The notes: generated by a model from the sequence alone, not told the origin. DNA of 18,037 bases from CAILKP01 sp038231815 (GCA_038231815.1 JBBRKQ010000076.1:1-18037); one strand, 5' to 3'. Positions 8,029-16,178 are shown, counted from the stretch's first letter. Numbers and translations are program-made.

Positions 8029-9897
8029 TCACCCCCCGCTGCTTTCTCGAAGGTCCTCCAGCGTCGCCTCAACACTCTCATTGCCGTTCCACTCGTTGAC
8101 ACCGGGTTTCACAACGATGTCGTAGCGGCTGCCAACCCGCAGCAGCTCCGCACGCTTGGCCCATGACCAAGCCGTGACCATCACAAACCCGCCCGCGGGC
8201 AAACGCTCACCCGCTCCCACATTCGCCCCCACGCCGCCACCAAAGCGAAACGTGAGCTTCATGTGCTCGCCGGTTTTCCCAAGTGGCTTTGGATTGCTGT
8301 ACAACTCCAAATCGCGCACCAGCAGCCGCACGTGCGGGTTCCCAGCCCCGCATGGCTCCATCGTGCGCAGCGTCTTGGCCACAGCCAGCGAAATCTCGTG
8401 CCCGCCGGCAACCGCATCCACCGTCAGCTTGGGAATCATGTGCTCATCAGCCACGAGCTCGTCGCAGGCTTCTGCGAATGCGCGCACAAACGAGTCGTAC
8501 TGCTCGTGTGAAACCGCCAACCCGGCCGCCATGTCGTGCCCGCCAAACTTCACCGTATGTGCCGCGGCACGTGCGATCGCCGCGTGCAGGCTAACACCTT
8601 CAACAGATCTTCCCGAGCCGTGCCAATGTCCATCTTTCTGCCCCATCAATATCGTGGGCTTGCAGAATCGCTCCACCAGCCGTGAGCACACAATCCCGAC
8701 AACACCAACGTGCCAATCCGGGTGGGCCAGCACAATGCCGCGGCAGCTTGGCTTGTCCATCCCCTTCTCCGCAACCATGATCAGGGCTTGACGGAAAATT
8801 TCGCGCTCGGTCGCTCGCCGCTCTTCGTTGAGCGATTCCAAGCTTTTGGCAATCACATCCGCCTCGGCCACGCTCGCCCGCGTAAACAAATGAACCGCCC
8901 GCTCCGCGTGTGCCATCCGTCCGCAGGCGTTTAACCGTGGGCCAAGCTTGAATCCCACGTCATACGTCGAGACGCTGTCGCTGTCCAGCCGGGCCGCCCG
9001 CACCAGGGCCCGCAGGCCAATAAACCGCGATTCTTTGATCCGCATCATGCCAAATTTCGTGAGCACGCGGTTCTCACCCACCAGCGGCACAATATCCGCC
9101 ACCGCTCCGAGCGCTGCAAACGCCAGCAGCTCGACAAGCAATTCGCGGAGGGGCTGCGGCAGTTTGGGCGAACCAAAGTGCATGGTCGCCAGCCGCCACG
9201 CCAGCTTGTACGCCACGCCAGCGCCCGAGAGTTCACCGAACGGATACTGCGAATCCGGCCGTCGCGGATGCACCACTGCGAACGCATCGGGCAAGTCCTC
9301 CATCCGCTCCGGTGGGTTGTGGTGATCGGTAATAATCAGATCAACCCCAAGCCGCTTGGCCGCCTTCGCTGGCTCGGTCGCCGTCACCCCGCAATCAACC
9401 GACACAATCACCCTGGCCCCATCCGCTGCCAACTGCTCAATCGCTGCGACCGCCAAGCCGTACCCCTCTTCCACACGGTGCGGCACATACGTGCGAACCT
9501 CCGCCGCCGGTTCAAGCTCACGCATCATGTGAAACAGAATCGCTGTTGAAGTGACCCCATCCACGTCATAGTCACCATAAATCACCACCGGTTCGCCGGC
9601 CTTTAGTGCCCGCAGAATCCGCTCTGCCGCCTTGTCAATATCAGGCATCAGTGATGGACTGTGCATTTCCGACAGTTTCGGATCTAAAAATGCCGCATCG
9701 GTGATATTGCGAGAAGCCAACACCCGCTGTACCAGCGGTGCAGAAGCCGCCACCTGTGATTGATCCCCTCGCAGCCGCCAACGGGCGAGCACGCCGCGCC
9801 CCAGATCAGATGAGGCTGGCCGCACCCCGGCAGCTACGCAGGCGGCGGCGACTTCCACCGGACGACCGACGAGATTTGGATTCAGCAGCGAACTCAT
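8029..9897 (-). CDS. recJ: Single-stranded-DNA-specific exonuclease RecJ
   Basis: A 622-residue protein of the DHH phosphoesterase superfamily. RecJ degrades single-stranded DNA 5' to 3' in recombination (RecFOR pathway), mismatch and base-excision repair, using Mn2+/Mg2+ in the cytoplasm. DHH-domain motifs appear in order: GDYDVDG (108-114), DCG (168-170), DHH (191-193), HPR (210-212) and SGAGVAYKLAW (224-234). LNACGRMAHA (322-331) and HVGVVGIVCSRL (396-407) follow. The DHHA1 motif GGHDMAAGL lies at 452-460, followed by an OB-like C-terminal region. All the DHH motifs I expect are intact. It is slightly longer than E. coli RecJ (577). The ATG at 9897 leads into a typical N-terminus; no strong Shine-Dalgarno is seen. 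Its tail converges on the pilin operon. Confidence 0.96.
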   Translation of the reverse strand: MSSLLNPNLVGRPVEVAAACVAAGVRPASSDLGRGVLARWRLRGDQSQVAASAPLVQRVLASRNITDAAFLDPKLSEMHSPSLMPDIDKAAERILRALKAGEPVVIYGDYDVDGVTSTAILFHMMRELEPAAEVRTYVPHRVEEGYGLAVAAIEQLAADGARVIVSVDCGVTATEPAKAAKRLGVDLIITDHHNPPERMEDLPDAFAVVHPRRPDSQYPFGELSGAGVAYKLAWRLATMHFGSPKLPQPLRELLVELLAFAALGAVADIVPLVGENRVLTKFGMMRIKESRFIGLRALVRAARLDSDSVSTYDVGFKLGPRLNACGRMAHAERAVHLFTRASVAEADVIAKSLESLNEERRATEREIFRQALIMVAEKGMDKPSCRGIVLAHPDWHVGVVGIVCSRLVERFCKPTILMGQKDGHWHGSGRSVEGVSLHAAIARAAAHTVKFGGHDMAAGLAVSHEQYDSFVRAFAEACDELVADEHMIPKLTVDAVAGGHEISLAVAKTLRTMEPCGAGNPHVRLLVRDLELYSNPKPLGKTGEHMKLTFRFGGGVGANVGAGERLPAGGFVMVTAWSWAKRAELLRVGSRYDIVVKPGVNEWNGNESVEATLEDLRESSGG

Positions 9898-10318
9898 GAG
9901 TCAGGGATCCAGGAAAGCAGCACACCGAGCACGAATCAGACGAAGGCAAGCCAGCCCGATGAAAGCCACCCGGCACGAAGTATGCACGGCCCACGTGACG
10001 TGATCCGAGAGTGAGCCGACAAATTCTCCAGATTTGCCGAATCGGAGTGTTTGAAAGGACACAGGGATGTCCTTCTGGCGAGAATTTCGCTGGATTTTGA
10101 ACGAGTCCTGAGACCCTCTGACCGGCAGCCGACGGACCAAGTGACGCCAGCACCCGCCCCGTCTCAACTTCGAGATCTTGAAACTGCTCCGCTGCATATC
10201 CGTCCACTTGGCACTTCTTTTTGCTTACCTCGCACAGCTCCGCGTATGTTGTTGTTTCCTGCGGGCCTGCTGCGATCAAATGAATGGACAGCTTGCCTGA
10301 GAATGGCTCGCCTGCCAT
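9898..10318. other. Upstream region of recJ; no supported gene
   Basis: About 420 bp between the recJ start and the terminator of the next minus-strand gene. A minus-strand ORF from 10318 reaches 170 codons, but its last third overlaps recJ in another frame, it matches no family I know, and it would start at the terminator itself. A plus-strand ORF from 10051 crosses the same terminator. I treat both as chance. One perfect 7-bp stem-loop, AAGGACA (10055-10061) with TGTCCTT (10068-10074), lies here. The recJ promoter is presumably in this stretch but is not evident. Confidence 0.45.
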
Positions 10319-10353
10319 TTAAAAAAAGCGGCACCCAATTCAGGGTGCCGCTT
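10318..10353 (-). terminator. Intrinsic (Rho-independent) terminator of the PEP-CTERM-like gene
   Basis: AAGCGGCACCC (10326-10336) and GGGTGCCGCTT (10343-10353) form a perfect 11-bp GC-rich stem with a 6-base loop. On the minus strand the stem is followed by a run of seven T (complement of 10321-10327). It begins 26 bp after the stop codon at 10380, the standard position for terminating that gene. Confidence 0.92.
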
Positions 10354-10379
10354 CAACATGAACTATATTAAAGGACAAC

Positions 10380-11216
10380 TCAGGCCATACGACGCCTGCG
10401 GGCGACGACCACACCACCCACGCCGACCAGGCCGGCCAAACCGCTCCAGACCGCTGTTGGCAGCGGAACGAGCGAAACGTTGTTGCCAGCAAAGTTGATC
10501 GTAAACCCTGAGCCACCGGGGCCGCCAGAGTTGAACTGGTGAAGGTAGAGCCAGTTCAAGCCTGCGTTCAGATTCACCGTCAGCACTTCCTGCTGCAGTG
10601 ATGTGTACAGGTTCGGCTGCGAACTGCCGCCACCGACGGCCGCGATCGGCAGATTCGTGCCGTTCAGGAATACACCCGCGTTTTGAAATCCGGCTCCGAT
10701 GTTATTCTGAATCGTTGGAGAGCTGCCGAGGCTGTTATCGCTGGCAAACGTCAAGGTCAGCGTCGTGCTCACAGCGCTGTCGGAATAGAACGGAATGGCG
10801 AACAGGACGCTGTCGCCCGAGCTGCCCGACTGGTTGTTTGGGCTGCCGATCCAGCGAGCGCCGGAATTGTTCATGATGGTGTCGCGAGCAGCGTTGGAGC
10901 TGCTCCAGCTACCGGCCGCGTTGCCACTATTAAGCCATCCGCCGGGCAACCCGCTCAGCGTCGACGGGCCAACGGCATTCTGCGCGGCCGAAAACGTTGA
11001 CCCAGTAAACGTCGCAAACTGCGACGTGTTGCCGTAGCCAAAGTCGTGCGTGGCCGAGCCGGCGTACGTGGCGGCAGACAAGGCACGAATGCCCGCCCCG
11101 CTGGCAGCGCCAGAAGCAATCACGGTGTCAGCCATTGACACCGAGGCTGCACCGACAGCGACGAGCGCGCCAGCAATAATCATCGAAAAAGAAGAACGTG
11201 TGGGCGAGGAAACCAT
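10380..11216 (-). CDS. Secreted protein with VPLP-type PEP-CTERM-like sorting tail
   Basis: A 278-residue exported protein. A signal peptide (MVSSPTRSSF, then a hydrophobic stretch to about residue 27) has a likely cleavage site S-M-A29|D30. The mature part is Gly/Ser/Asn/Thr-rich, with beta-strand-like segments such as TTLTLTFASDNS and LNWLYLHQFNSGG, suggesting an extracellular beta-sandwich; I know no specific family. The C-terminus has V-P-L-P-T (250-254), a hydrophobic helix to about 272 and RRRR (273-276): the tripartite pattern of PEP-CTERM/VPLPA-CTERM proteins, processed by an exosortase and typically found in exopolysaccharide-making bacteria. No exosortase is in the window. The ATG at 11216 is preferred to an in-frame TTG at 11231, with CAGG about eight bases upstream. 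It is a single-gene unit ending at a strong terminator. Confidence 0.82.
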   Translation of the reverse strand: MVSSPTRSSFSMIIAGALVAVGAASVSMADTVIASGAASGAGIRALSAATYAGSATHDFGYGNTSQFATFTGSTFSAAQNAVGPSTLSGLPGGWLNSGNAAGSWSSSNAARDTIMNNSGARWIGSPNNQSGSSGDSVLFAIPFYSDSAVSTTLTLTFASDNSLGSSPTIQNNIGAGFQNAGVFLNGTNLPIAAVGGGSSQPNLYTSLQQEVLTVNLNAGLNWLYLHQFNSGGPGGSGFTINFAGNNVSLVPLPTAVWSGLAGLVGVGGVVVARRRRMA

Positions 11217-12367
11217 TCTAAAAACCTGCAAAAAAAGGTGAAATCGAACCAGCTGGACGTACCAACCACCGCAACCGGATGCGACCGGATGTTGAGTGCG
11301 GCGGAGGTAAACAAGAAGTCTCTCTCAATCAAACCTCTCTTGGTATTCTACCCCCTTGATTTGATGTTGACCTGCCATATGCTACAAAATGCTTCGCATT
11401 TTCACTGATCTTTGATCTCTTTACCGATCCTTAACCCAATCTTACCACTAATCTTCCGCAGCTTACCCAGATTAACAGATCTGAAAACGCCTAACGTGTA
11501 AGTATTGACTCCTATATAGATCATCATCGATTAGCGAATGCCTCGCTAAGTCAACGGCAGAGGAACTGCGGTACGCCCGTGGCGAACCGCTTGGTCCGGC
11601 TGCCTCCGAAGCGTTCGGCGACGACCCTCGGCCCTCAAGAACTGAGATGTACTGCGACATTTCTGACCAATTCATCCATATTGACCCTTGGCGACTGATT
11701 CGAACCCAGTCCCCAAGTACAAGCCGCTTCAAAACGCAACTGAGAAGCCGGAGCGGCGAAGAAGCGTTGCAAGTGGCTTTCAGGGACCACCGCCGAACTA
11801 TTTTTTTGATGCGCAAGCTCTAGTGCTACCCCCAGAAAATACAAATTCGCATTATTGATTTCTGCGGAGGACGGACAGATTCTCGCTACGATTTGAGGCG
11901 AGTCGGTGAGTAACAAGTTGCATGTACTCAGGCCACTCCAAGTGTGACGCCTCAGCCACGTCCCACCGTTGCTCGCGAGCTCCTCTTCCGTTTATGGCCC
12001 CGGCTAGGCGGTGCTTCAAAGCGATAACCTTTTTTCCGCTCATTGCAGGTCGATTCGGCTCTTACTCGCGGTTGCGAGGAGCTGCCTCAAAGGCGGGGGA
12101 GTGAATTAGAAGAGGCGACGGCTGGATATCCGCGGCTGCTCTCCTTCAGTCGTGTTACAGGGTTTTCATAGGTCTTGTCCCCAACCCTGAGCGACCCTGC
12201 GATTTCGCGGCTTTGGGCGCGGTGGCAAAGGAGTTTGACGCGAGGATCTCGCACCAACCACAAGGCGCCATATTCGTCCAACGATGGTGGACCCACTCCA
12301 ATTCGCAAGCGCGTCATCAAAGCACGAAGTGTAATCAACAGAACACCGATCAAGAAAAGGGTTCAAC
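11217..12367. other. Gene-poor region with fragmentary minus-strand ORFs
   Basis: About 1.15 kb without a supported gene. The part nearest the PEP-CTERM-like gene (about 11300-11520) is clearly more AT-rich than its surroundings and probably holds that gene's promoter. A TAGAAT -10-like box is at 11345-11350 (minus strand) without a good -35. A 7-bp hairpin AAAATGC/GCATTTT lies at 11386-11402. Between about 11635 and 12353 the minus strand has three successive short ORFs in different frames (12087-12353, 11852-12043, 11635-11916); the last reads rather protein-like (LYFLGVALELAHQ, VNMDELVRNVAVHL). They could be a decayed or frameshifted gene, but I recognise no family and chance is possible. 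Confidence 0.35.
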
Positions 12368-13558
12368 ATGGCAGACACCGCTTCCGAGACACGCGCTGAA
12401 CAACCCGACACAACGACGCCACCAAACATGGTGAATAAAGCAAGCCTGAAGGTTTTCGAGACCACATTGCTTGGCGTCGGCGTCCCGACGCTGCTTGTGC
12501 TCACCTTCGCATTGATCCGCTACAACGAATCGTCAACACAACTCTGGTTTGCGCTATTGGTGCCGCCATGCGGCGGAATGATCGGGCTGCTTCTTGGTTT
12601 CCTTTACGCGGCGATCGGCCGCGAGGTCACAAAGTTTGGCCCAGCGCTCACGGCAATCGGCTCAGCGGTCAGTGGTGCTGGCGCTATCGAACTTATCCGG
12701 CCCGAAGGCACACTTCGAAAGTTCTTTTCTGAACTGGCAACCAACGTCGGCCTGCCAAACCTTGCCGTTGTCGTCGGGCTCATCTTCTGCGCTTCGATCG
12801 TTGCCGGATTCCTGTGGATGTACCTCATCAAATCGCTGGTCATCAACAGAGATCTGCTCGATGCGCAAGCACAAGACAGTGAGTACAACAATGCCGTTTC
12901 GGCAATCAATCAACCCCAGGCACAGCAGGCGATTGATCCGGCAGCCAAGCGCGAGTTGCCCGGCAGTATTGTCGCGGCGGCCAAACAGATCACCGATACA
13001 GCCCCACCAGCAGATTTGCCTTCTCTCCGCGAGCGTGGCAAAGCGCAATTCCTTCAAGGTTTGTACCCCGATGCGATCGCGACGATGCAGCTGATTCTGG
13101 CCAAGGTGCCTTCGGACAGAACTGCTTTGCTGTACCTCGGCTCCTCGCTGCTGAACATTGGTGGGCGGGAAACCGAGGCGATCCCCGTGCTGCAGAGACT
13201 CATACTTGACACAGGCGCGCCCGCGATTGCACGCAAACTACTCGCCTACGCCCTGCTGTTTGACACGAACACAACCACCCGCCGCACCTCGATAAAGTTG
13301 TCTCTAGAATCAACCGAAGGGTTCCTCGCGCTCTACCCCGATGATGCTGGCTCGCTGCTGAACAAGGCGTGCGCACTGTCGCAACTCGCAGAGTTTGATC
13401 AGGAACGAATCAAGGATTTATGGCCGGCAATCAGCGCTGCGGCAAAGGCAGGCGGGGAGCCAGCGCGACAGCAGATTCGCGGTCCGCTCTCTGCACCCGG
13501 TCAGGACTTTGCGCCGTGGGCTTCTATGGACGAATTCAAAAAGGCTGTCAATGGTTGA
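12368..13558 (+). CDS. Uncharacterised membrane protein with TPR-like C-terminal region
   Basis: A 396-residue protein I do not recognise as a named family. A polar N-terminus (about 25 residues) is followed by hydrophobic segments at about 31-52, 59-84 and 130-157, with a weaker Gly/Ala-rich one at 91-110, so three or four membrane helices. From about 215 the chain is soluble and helical: REQ/RGKAQFLQGLYPDAIATMQLILAKVPSD (roughly 221-250) and TALLYLGSSLLNIGGRETEAIPVLQRLIL (252-280) have the A-x-x-x-G-x-Y-x-x-A spacing of tetratricopeptide repeats, with a third possible unit near 287-324. This suggests a membrane-tethered scaffold for protein contacts. AAAAGGG lies about nine bases before the ATG, a usable ribosome binding site. 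It stands alone on the plus strand. That it is a real gene is well supported; its function is unknown. Confidence 0.8.
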   Translation: MADTASETRAEQPDTTTPPNMVNKASLKVFETTLLGVGVPTLLVLTFALIRYNESSTQLWFALLVPPCGGMIGLLLGFLYAAIGREVTKFGPALTAIGSAVSGAGAIELIRPEGTLRKFFSELATNVGLPNLAVVVGLIFCASIVAGFLWMYLIKSLVINRDLLDAQAQDSEYNNAVSAINQPQAQQAIDPAAKRELPGSIVAAAKQITDTAPPADLPSLRERGKAQFLQGLYPDAIATMQLILAKVPSDRTALLYLGSSLLNIGGRETEAIPVLQRLILDTGAPAIARKLLAYALLFDTNTTTRRTSIKLSLESTEGFLALYPDDAGSLLNKACALSQLAEFDQERIKDLWPAISAAAKAGGEPARQQIRGPLSAPGQDFAPWASMDEFKKAVNG

Positions 13559-13628
13559 GCCCGCTGTTTCAGCGATGCGTATCTCTGCAGTTCAATCCAG
13601 TGTGAAGGCGGGTCCCACAGGTCAGGTT

Positions 13629-13659
13629 CCGCATTTCATCGCGCCGCGATGAAATGCGG
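13629..13659. terminator. Strong 14-bp hairpin downstream of the TPR membrane protein gene
   Basis: CCGCATTTCATCGC (13629-13642) and GCGATGAAATGCGG (13646-13659) form a perfect 14-bp stem with a 3-base loop, about 70 bp after the stop at 13558. Only a TTTT follows, some ten bases later, so it is a weak intrinsic terminator at best. It could instead be a dispersed palindromic repeat (REP-like). The next plus-strand gene begins 146 bp further on. Confidence 0.5.
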
Positions 13660-13805
13660 GGTGCGAGATGTTTTGGGATACAGCTGGAGAGTTACAAGTA
13701 AACAACAGAGCCACTCATGTTAGGAAAAAAGCCCCCGACCCCTAAAAATTCGTTCCGCAGGCATCGAAAACTCGCCAAAGCCCATCAGCCCTCCTTCACT
13801 TACCG

Positions 13806-14843
13806 GTGACCAGCCACCGCGCAATCCGAATCACCGATGTCTCCCCACGCGACGGCCTGCAGAACGAGGCCGGCATCGTCCCCACCATTGACAAGTTCCG
13901 CCTCATTGGCATGCTTGCCGCCAGCGGTGTTGATGAAGTCGAAGCAACCAGCTTCGTAAGCCCCAAGTGGGTGCCGCAACTCGCAGACTGCGCTGATCTC
14001 ACCCGCATGATCAACGCTGTCGCCGCGCCCGATGGTCACTTCGAAGGTGCCGCTCCGACCGAACTCACCCCCCACTGGGGCGACTTTCTCGCCTCCCCCT
14101 GGCCCTGCCAATTCTCTGCCCTGGTGCCCAATGACAAGGGCATGGAAGCGCTCTTGGATGCCAACGTGAATCCCGCGCGGCCCATGGAGGCGCCGCCCCT
14201 GATCCAAAAAATCGCGATCTTCACCGCCGCCAGCGAAGCCTTCACCAAGCGCAACACCAACGCCACAATCGCCGAGTCCCTCGCCCGTTTCGAACCAGTC
14301 ATCGCCAAAGCCCAGTCGCACCTCATGTCCGTCCGCGGCTATGTCTCCTGCGCCATCGCCTGCCCATTTGAGGGGCCGATCAGCCCGGCCAAAGTCGCGG
14401 AGCTCGCCAAACAACTGCTCGATATGGGCTGCGATGAGATTGACTTGGGTGACACCATCGGCGCTGGCACCCCAGACACCACCCTAGCCATGCTCGATGC
14501 CGTCGCAGCTGCACTCGGTGGCTACCACACCAACCGCCTCGGCCAGCCCGTCATTGTCCTTCATCTGCACGACACCTTTGGCCACGCCAGCGACTGCGCC
14601 CGCGCGGCCCTTTCGCACGGCGTTCGCTCCTTTGATGGTTCGGTCGCAGGCCTCGGCGGCTGCCCTTATGCAAGCACCCCCGGCAAGCCCGCCCCCGGCA
14701 ACATTGCCACCGAAGCGCTCATCGCTACCATCCACTCCGCAGGCTTTACCACCTCCGTGAACACCGCCAAACTTACCGAGGCAGCCACCTTCGCCCGCCA
14801 ACTCATCACCACTGCCCGCGCCCAATCACCCTCTGCCCAGTAG
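13806..14843 (+). CDS. mvaB: Hydroxymethylglutaryl-CoA lyase
   Basis: A 345-residue member of the HMGL-like TIM-barrel family. It cleaves HMG-CoA to acetoacetate and acetyl-CoA, the last step of leucine degradation, in the cytoplasm. Family motifs are intact: SPRDGLQNE (13-21) with catalytic Arg15 and Asp16; TSFVSPKWVPQ (48-58); RGYVSCAIACPFEG (177-190); LGDTIGAGTP (214-223); metal ligands His253 and His255 in LHLHDT; and the signature SVAGLGGCPYAS (279-290) with Cys286. It is longer than the usual 300 or so residues, apparently from extra sequence around 74-104 and 119-133 before the IAIFTAASEAF strand. Translation must start at GTG 13806: there is no nearby upstream in-frame ATG and the conserved core begins at residue 8. 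No clear Shine-Dalgarno is seen. The next gene, 83 bp downstream, is a crotonase. Confidence 0.94.
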   Translation: MTSHRAIRITDVSPRDGLQNEAGIVPTIDKFRLIGMLAASGVDEVEATSFVSPKWVPQLADCADLTRMINAVAAPDGHFEGAAPTELTPHWGDFLASPWPCQFSALVPNDKGMEALLDANVNPARPMEAPPLIQKIAIFTAASEAFTKRNTNATIAESLARFEPVIAKAQSHLMSVRGYVSCAIACPFEGPISPAKVAELAKQLLDMGCDEIDLGDTIGAGTPDTTLAMLDAVAAALGGYHTNRLGQPVIVLHLHDTFGHASDCARAALSHGVRSFDGSVAGLGGCPYASTPGKPAPGNIATEALIATIHSAGFTTSVNTAKLTEAATFARQLITTARAQSPSAQ

Positions 14844-14926
14844 CCAAACCCACAGCCGCAATTCCTCTCCGTTTACTTTCTTCGCCTGACCCCGCTTGGC
14901 GATTCACCATTAAGAAATTTGACCAT

Positions 14927-15703
14927 TTGCCCTCCCACTCCACCGAACAACTCGTCAAACGCGACGCCAAGGGCGATGTCACCTTCCTCTTTCTTGCCCG
15001 CGCCGACAAGCGCAACGCCATGACCCCCGTCATGCTCACCCAGCTTCTGGCCGAACTCGATTCCTTCAGCCGCGACTGTGCGCACAAACCACACTCCGCC
15101 CTCATTTTGGCCGGCGAGGGCCGCAGCTTCTGTTCCGGCTTTGATCTCAAGCTCTGCCGCACAAATCCCGGCACCGCCGCAGAACTGCTCAGCCTGCTTT
15201 CCCGCTGCATCATCACGCTCCGCGGCATCACCGCACCCACCTTCATCGCCGCCACCGGCAGCGCGATCGCCGGCGCCGCGGCACTGTGCGGCGGAGCCGA
15301 TGTCTCCATCGGTGACCGCGGCGGGGTATACGGCTATCCGGTCCTCAAACTTGGTCTGTCTCCAGCCGTCTCCGCACCGTTCTTGGCCGCCAAGGCTGGC
15401 TTTGGCAACGCCCGCCAAATGCTGCTTGATGTTGGCCTGCTTACCGGCGAGCAAGCAGCCGCCAAAGGCCTGCTCACCCAGTGTGTTGAATCGCCGGAGG
15501 ATGTCATCCCACGCTGCCTGAAATTGGCACACATTTACGCCTCCAAGCCGCGCCACGCGTTCGTCGCCACCAAACAGCTGCTGCAGGAGCTTGATGGCCT
15601 TGGCACCCCCGAGGCCGTCGCTGAACATGTGCAGCGGGCACTCAACGCCTCACTGCAAACCGCAGACTCTTCCGAAATGATCGAGAGACTTGCCTCTCTA
15701 TAA
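14927..15703 (+). CDS. Enoyl-CoA hydratase/isomerase (crotonase) family protein, atypical active site
   Basis: A 258-residue crotonase-fold protein of normal family length. Visible motifs are ADKRNAM (26-32), the CoA/oxyanion-hole segment LAGEGRSFCSGFDLK (61-75), and the second oxyanion segment GSAIAGAAALCGGADVSIG (111-129). Position next to HMG-CoA lyase suggests methylglutaconyl-CoA hydratase (leucine pathway), and LKLGLSPAVSAPFL resembles that subgroup. However, the positions matching the two catalytic glutamates of rat enoyl-CoA hydratase (Glu144, Glu164) appear to be Ala119 and Val139, so hydratase activity is doubtful. The start is a TTG at 14927, inside a TTTGACCATTTG motif that also makes up a tandem array 1.3 kb away; no in-frame ATG comes before Met32 and the Shine-Dalgarno is poor. 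Fold assignment is firm, substrate uncertain. Confidence 0.85.
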   Translation: MPSHSTEQLVKRDAKGDVTFLFLARADKRNAMTPVMLTQLLAELDSFSRDCAHKPHSALILAGEGRSFCSGFDLKLCRTNPGTAAELLSLLSRCIITLRGITAPTFIAATGSAIAGAAALCGGADVSIGDRGGVYGYPVLKLGLSPAVSAPFLAAKAGFGNARQMLLDVGLLTGEQAAAKGLLTQCVESPEDVIPRCLKLAHIYASKPRHAFVATKQLLQELDGLGTPEAVAEHVQRALNASLQTADSSEMIERLASL

Positions 15704-15784
15704 CTGCCAAAAACGACAGCGAGGATTTAGGACACACCCGCACTGGCTTCGCGCTGGCGACATCGAATCAATCGCAGGCATCGC

Positions 15785-16168
15785 TCACTTGGCAGCTTGC
15801 CCATCGGCATTTTGCGTCGCACCGTGCATCTCTTTGGGCAGCAAATCGCCCCGCAGCAAATGCTCCTTCGCGCGATTTACGAACAGCACACCCGCGATGA
15901 CGAACAGGCCGATGCCAATTCCAATGGCCATCAGCTTCAACCGCCGCCCGATTGGTGTTGATGGCCCAGCAGCCACCACCGCGGGCACTCGCATTCGTAA
16001 AATATTCGGTGGCAGCCCCACCTCATCGGCACGCTGCACCACCGCCAGCGGCGCAATGTTCCGTGCCGAGACAAACCCCGCCGCCGCATCGGCGGAGGCC
16101 GCCTCCACCAATGCCTCCCACATTTGCCCCCCGTACACATCACGACCTGTTACATGAAACTGCGGCAC
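15785..16168 (-). CDS. Small one-helix membrane protein with GspF-N-like motif
   Basis: A 127-residue hypothetical protein. The N-terminal half (FHVTGRDVYGG...EAASADAAAGFVSARNIAPLAVV, residues 4-44) follows the pattern seen at the N-terminus of GspF/PilC proteins (Y.y.A.d..G....G..eA.s...A...l...gl.pl.V), including the PilC here. A linker is followed by one membrane helix at about 77-97 (LKLMAIGIGIGLFVIAGVLF) and a charged tail. The GTG at 16168 is chosen because GGAGG (minus strand, 16174-16178) lies five bases upstream; a further in-frame GTG at 16186 lacks this. It lies downstream of scoB on the same strand, with an octamer repeat array between, and converges on the crotonase gene. I cannot assign a function. 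Confidence 0.6.
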   Translation of the reverse strand: MPQFHVTGRDVYGGQMWEALVEAASADAAAGFVSARNIAPLAVVQRADEVGLPPNILRMRVPAVVAAGPSTPIGRRLKLMAIGIGIGLFVIAGVLFVNRAKEHLLRGDLLPKEMHGATQNADGQAAK

Positions 16169-16173
16169 AAAAA

Positions 16174-16178
16174 CCTCC
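16174..16178 (-). promoter_or_regulatory. Ribosome binding site deciding the start of the small membrane protein
   Basis: Forward CCTCC, i.e. GGAGG on the minus strand, separated by five T residues from the GTG at 16168. It is the best Shine-Dalgarno near this gene and argues against the longer reading from 16186. Confidence 0.55.

Noticed and set aside
9806..10318. 170-codon minus-strand ORF upstream of and overlapping recJ
   Set aside because: It begins at the intrinsic terminator, overlaps recJ by about 90 bp in another frame, and resembles no family; not enough support to call a gene.
11685..11715. tRNA-like T-loop sequence GGTTCGAATC on the minus strand
   Set aside because: The flanking bases do not form a proper 5-bp T-stem with a 7-base loop, and no acceptor, D or anticodon arms could be built around it.
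13800..14414. 204-codon minus-strand ORF opposite mvaB
   Set aside because: Shadow of a gene with intact HMG-CoA lyase motifs.
14873..15628. 251-codon minus-strand ORF opposite the crotonase gene
   Set aside because: The plus strand encodes a clear crotonase; the minus reading is Gly/Ala-rich low complexity without motifs.
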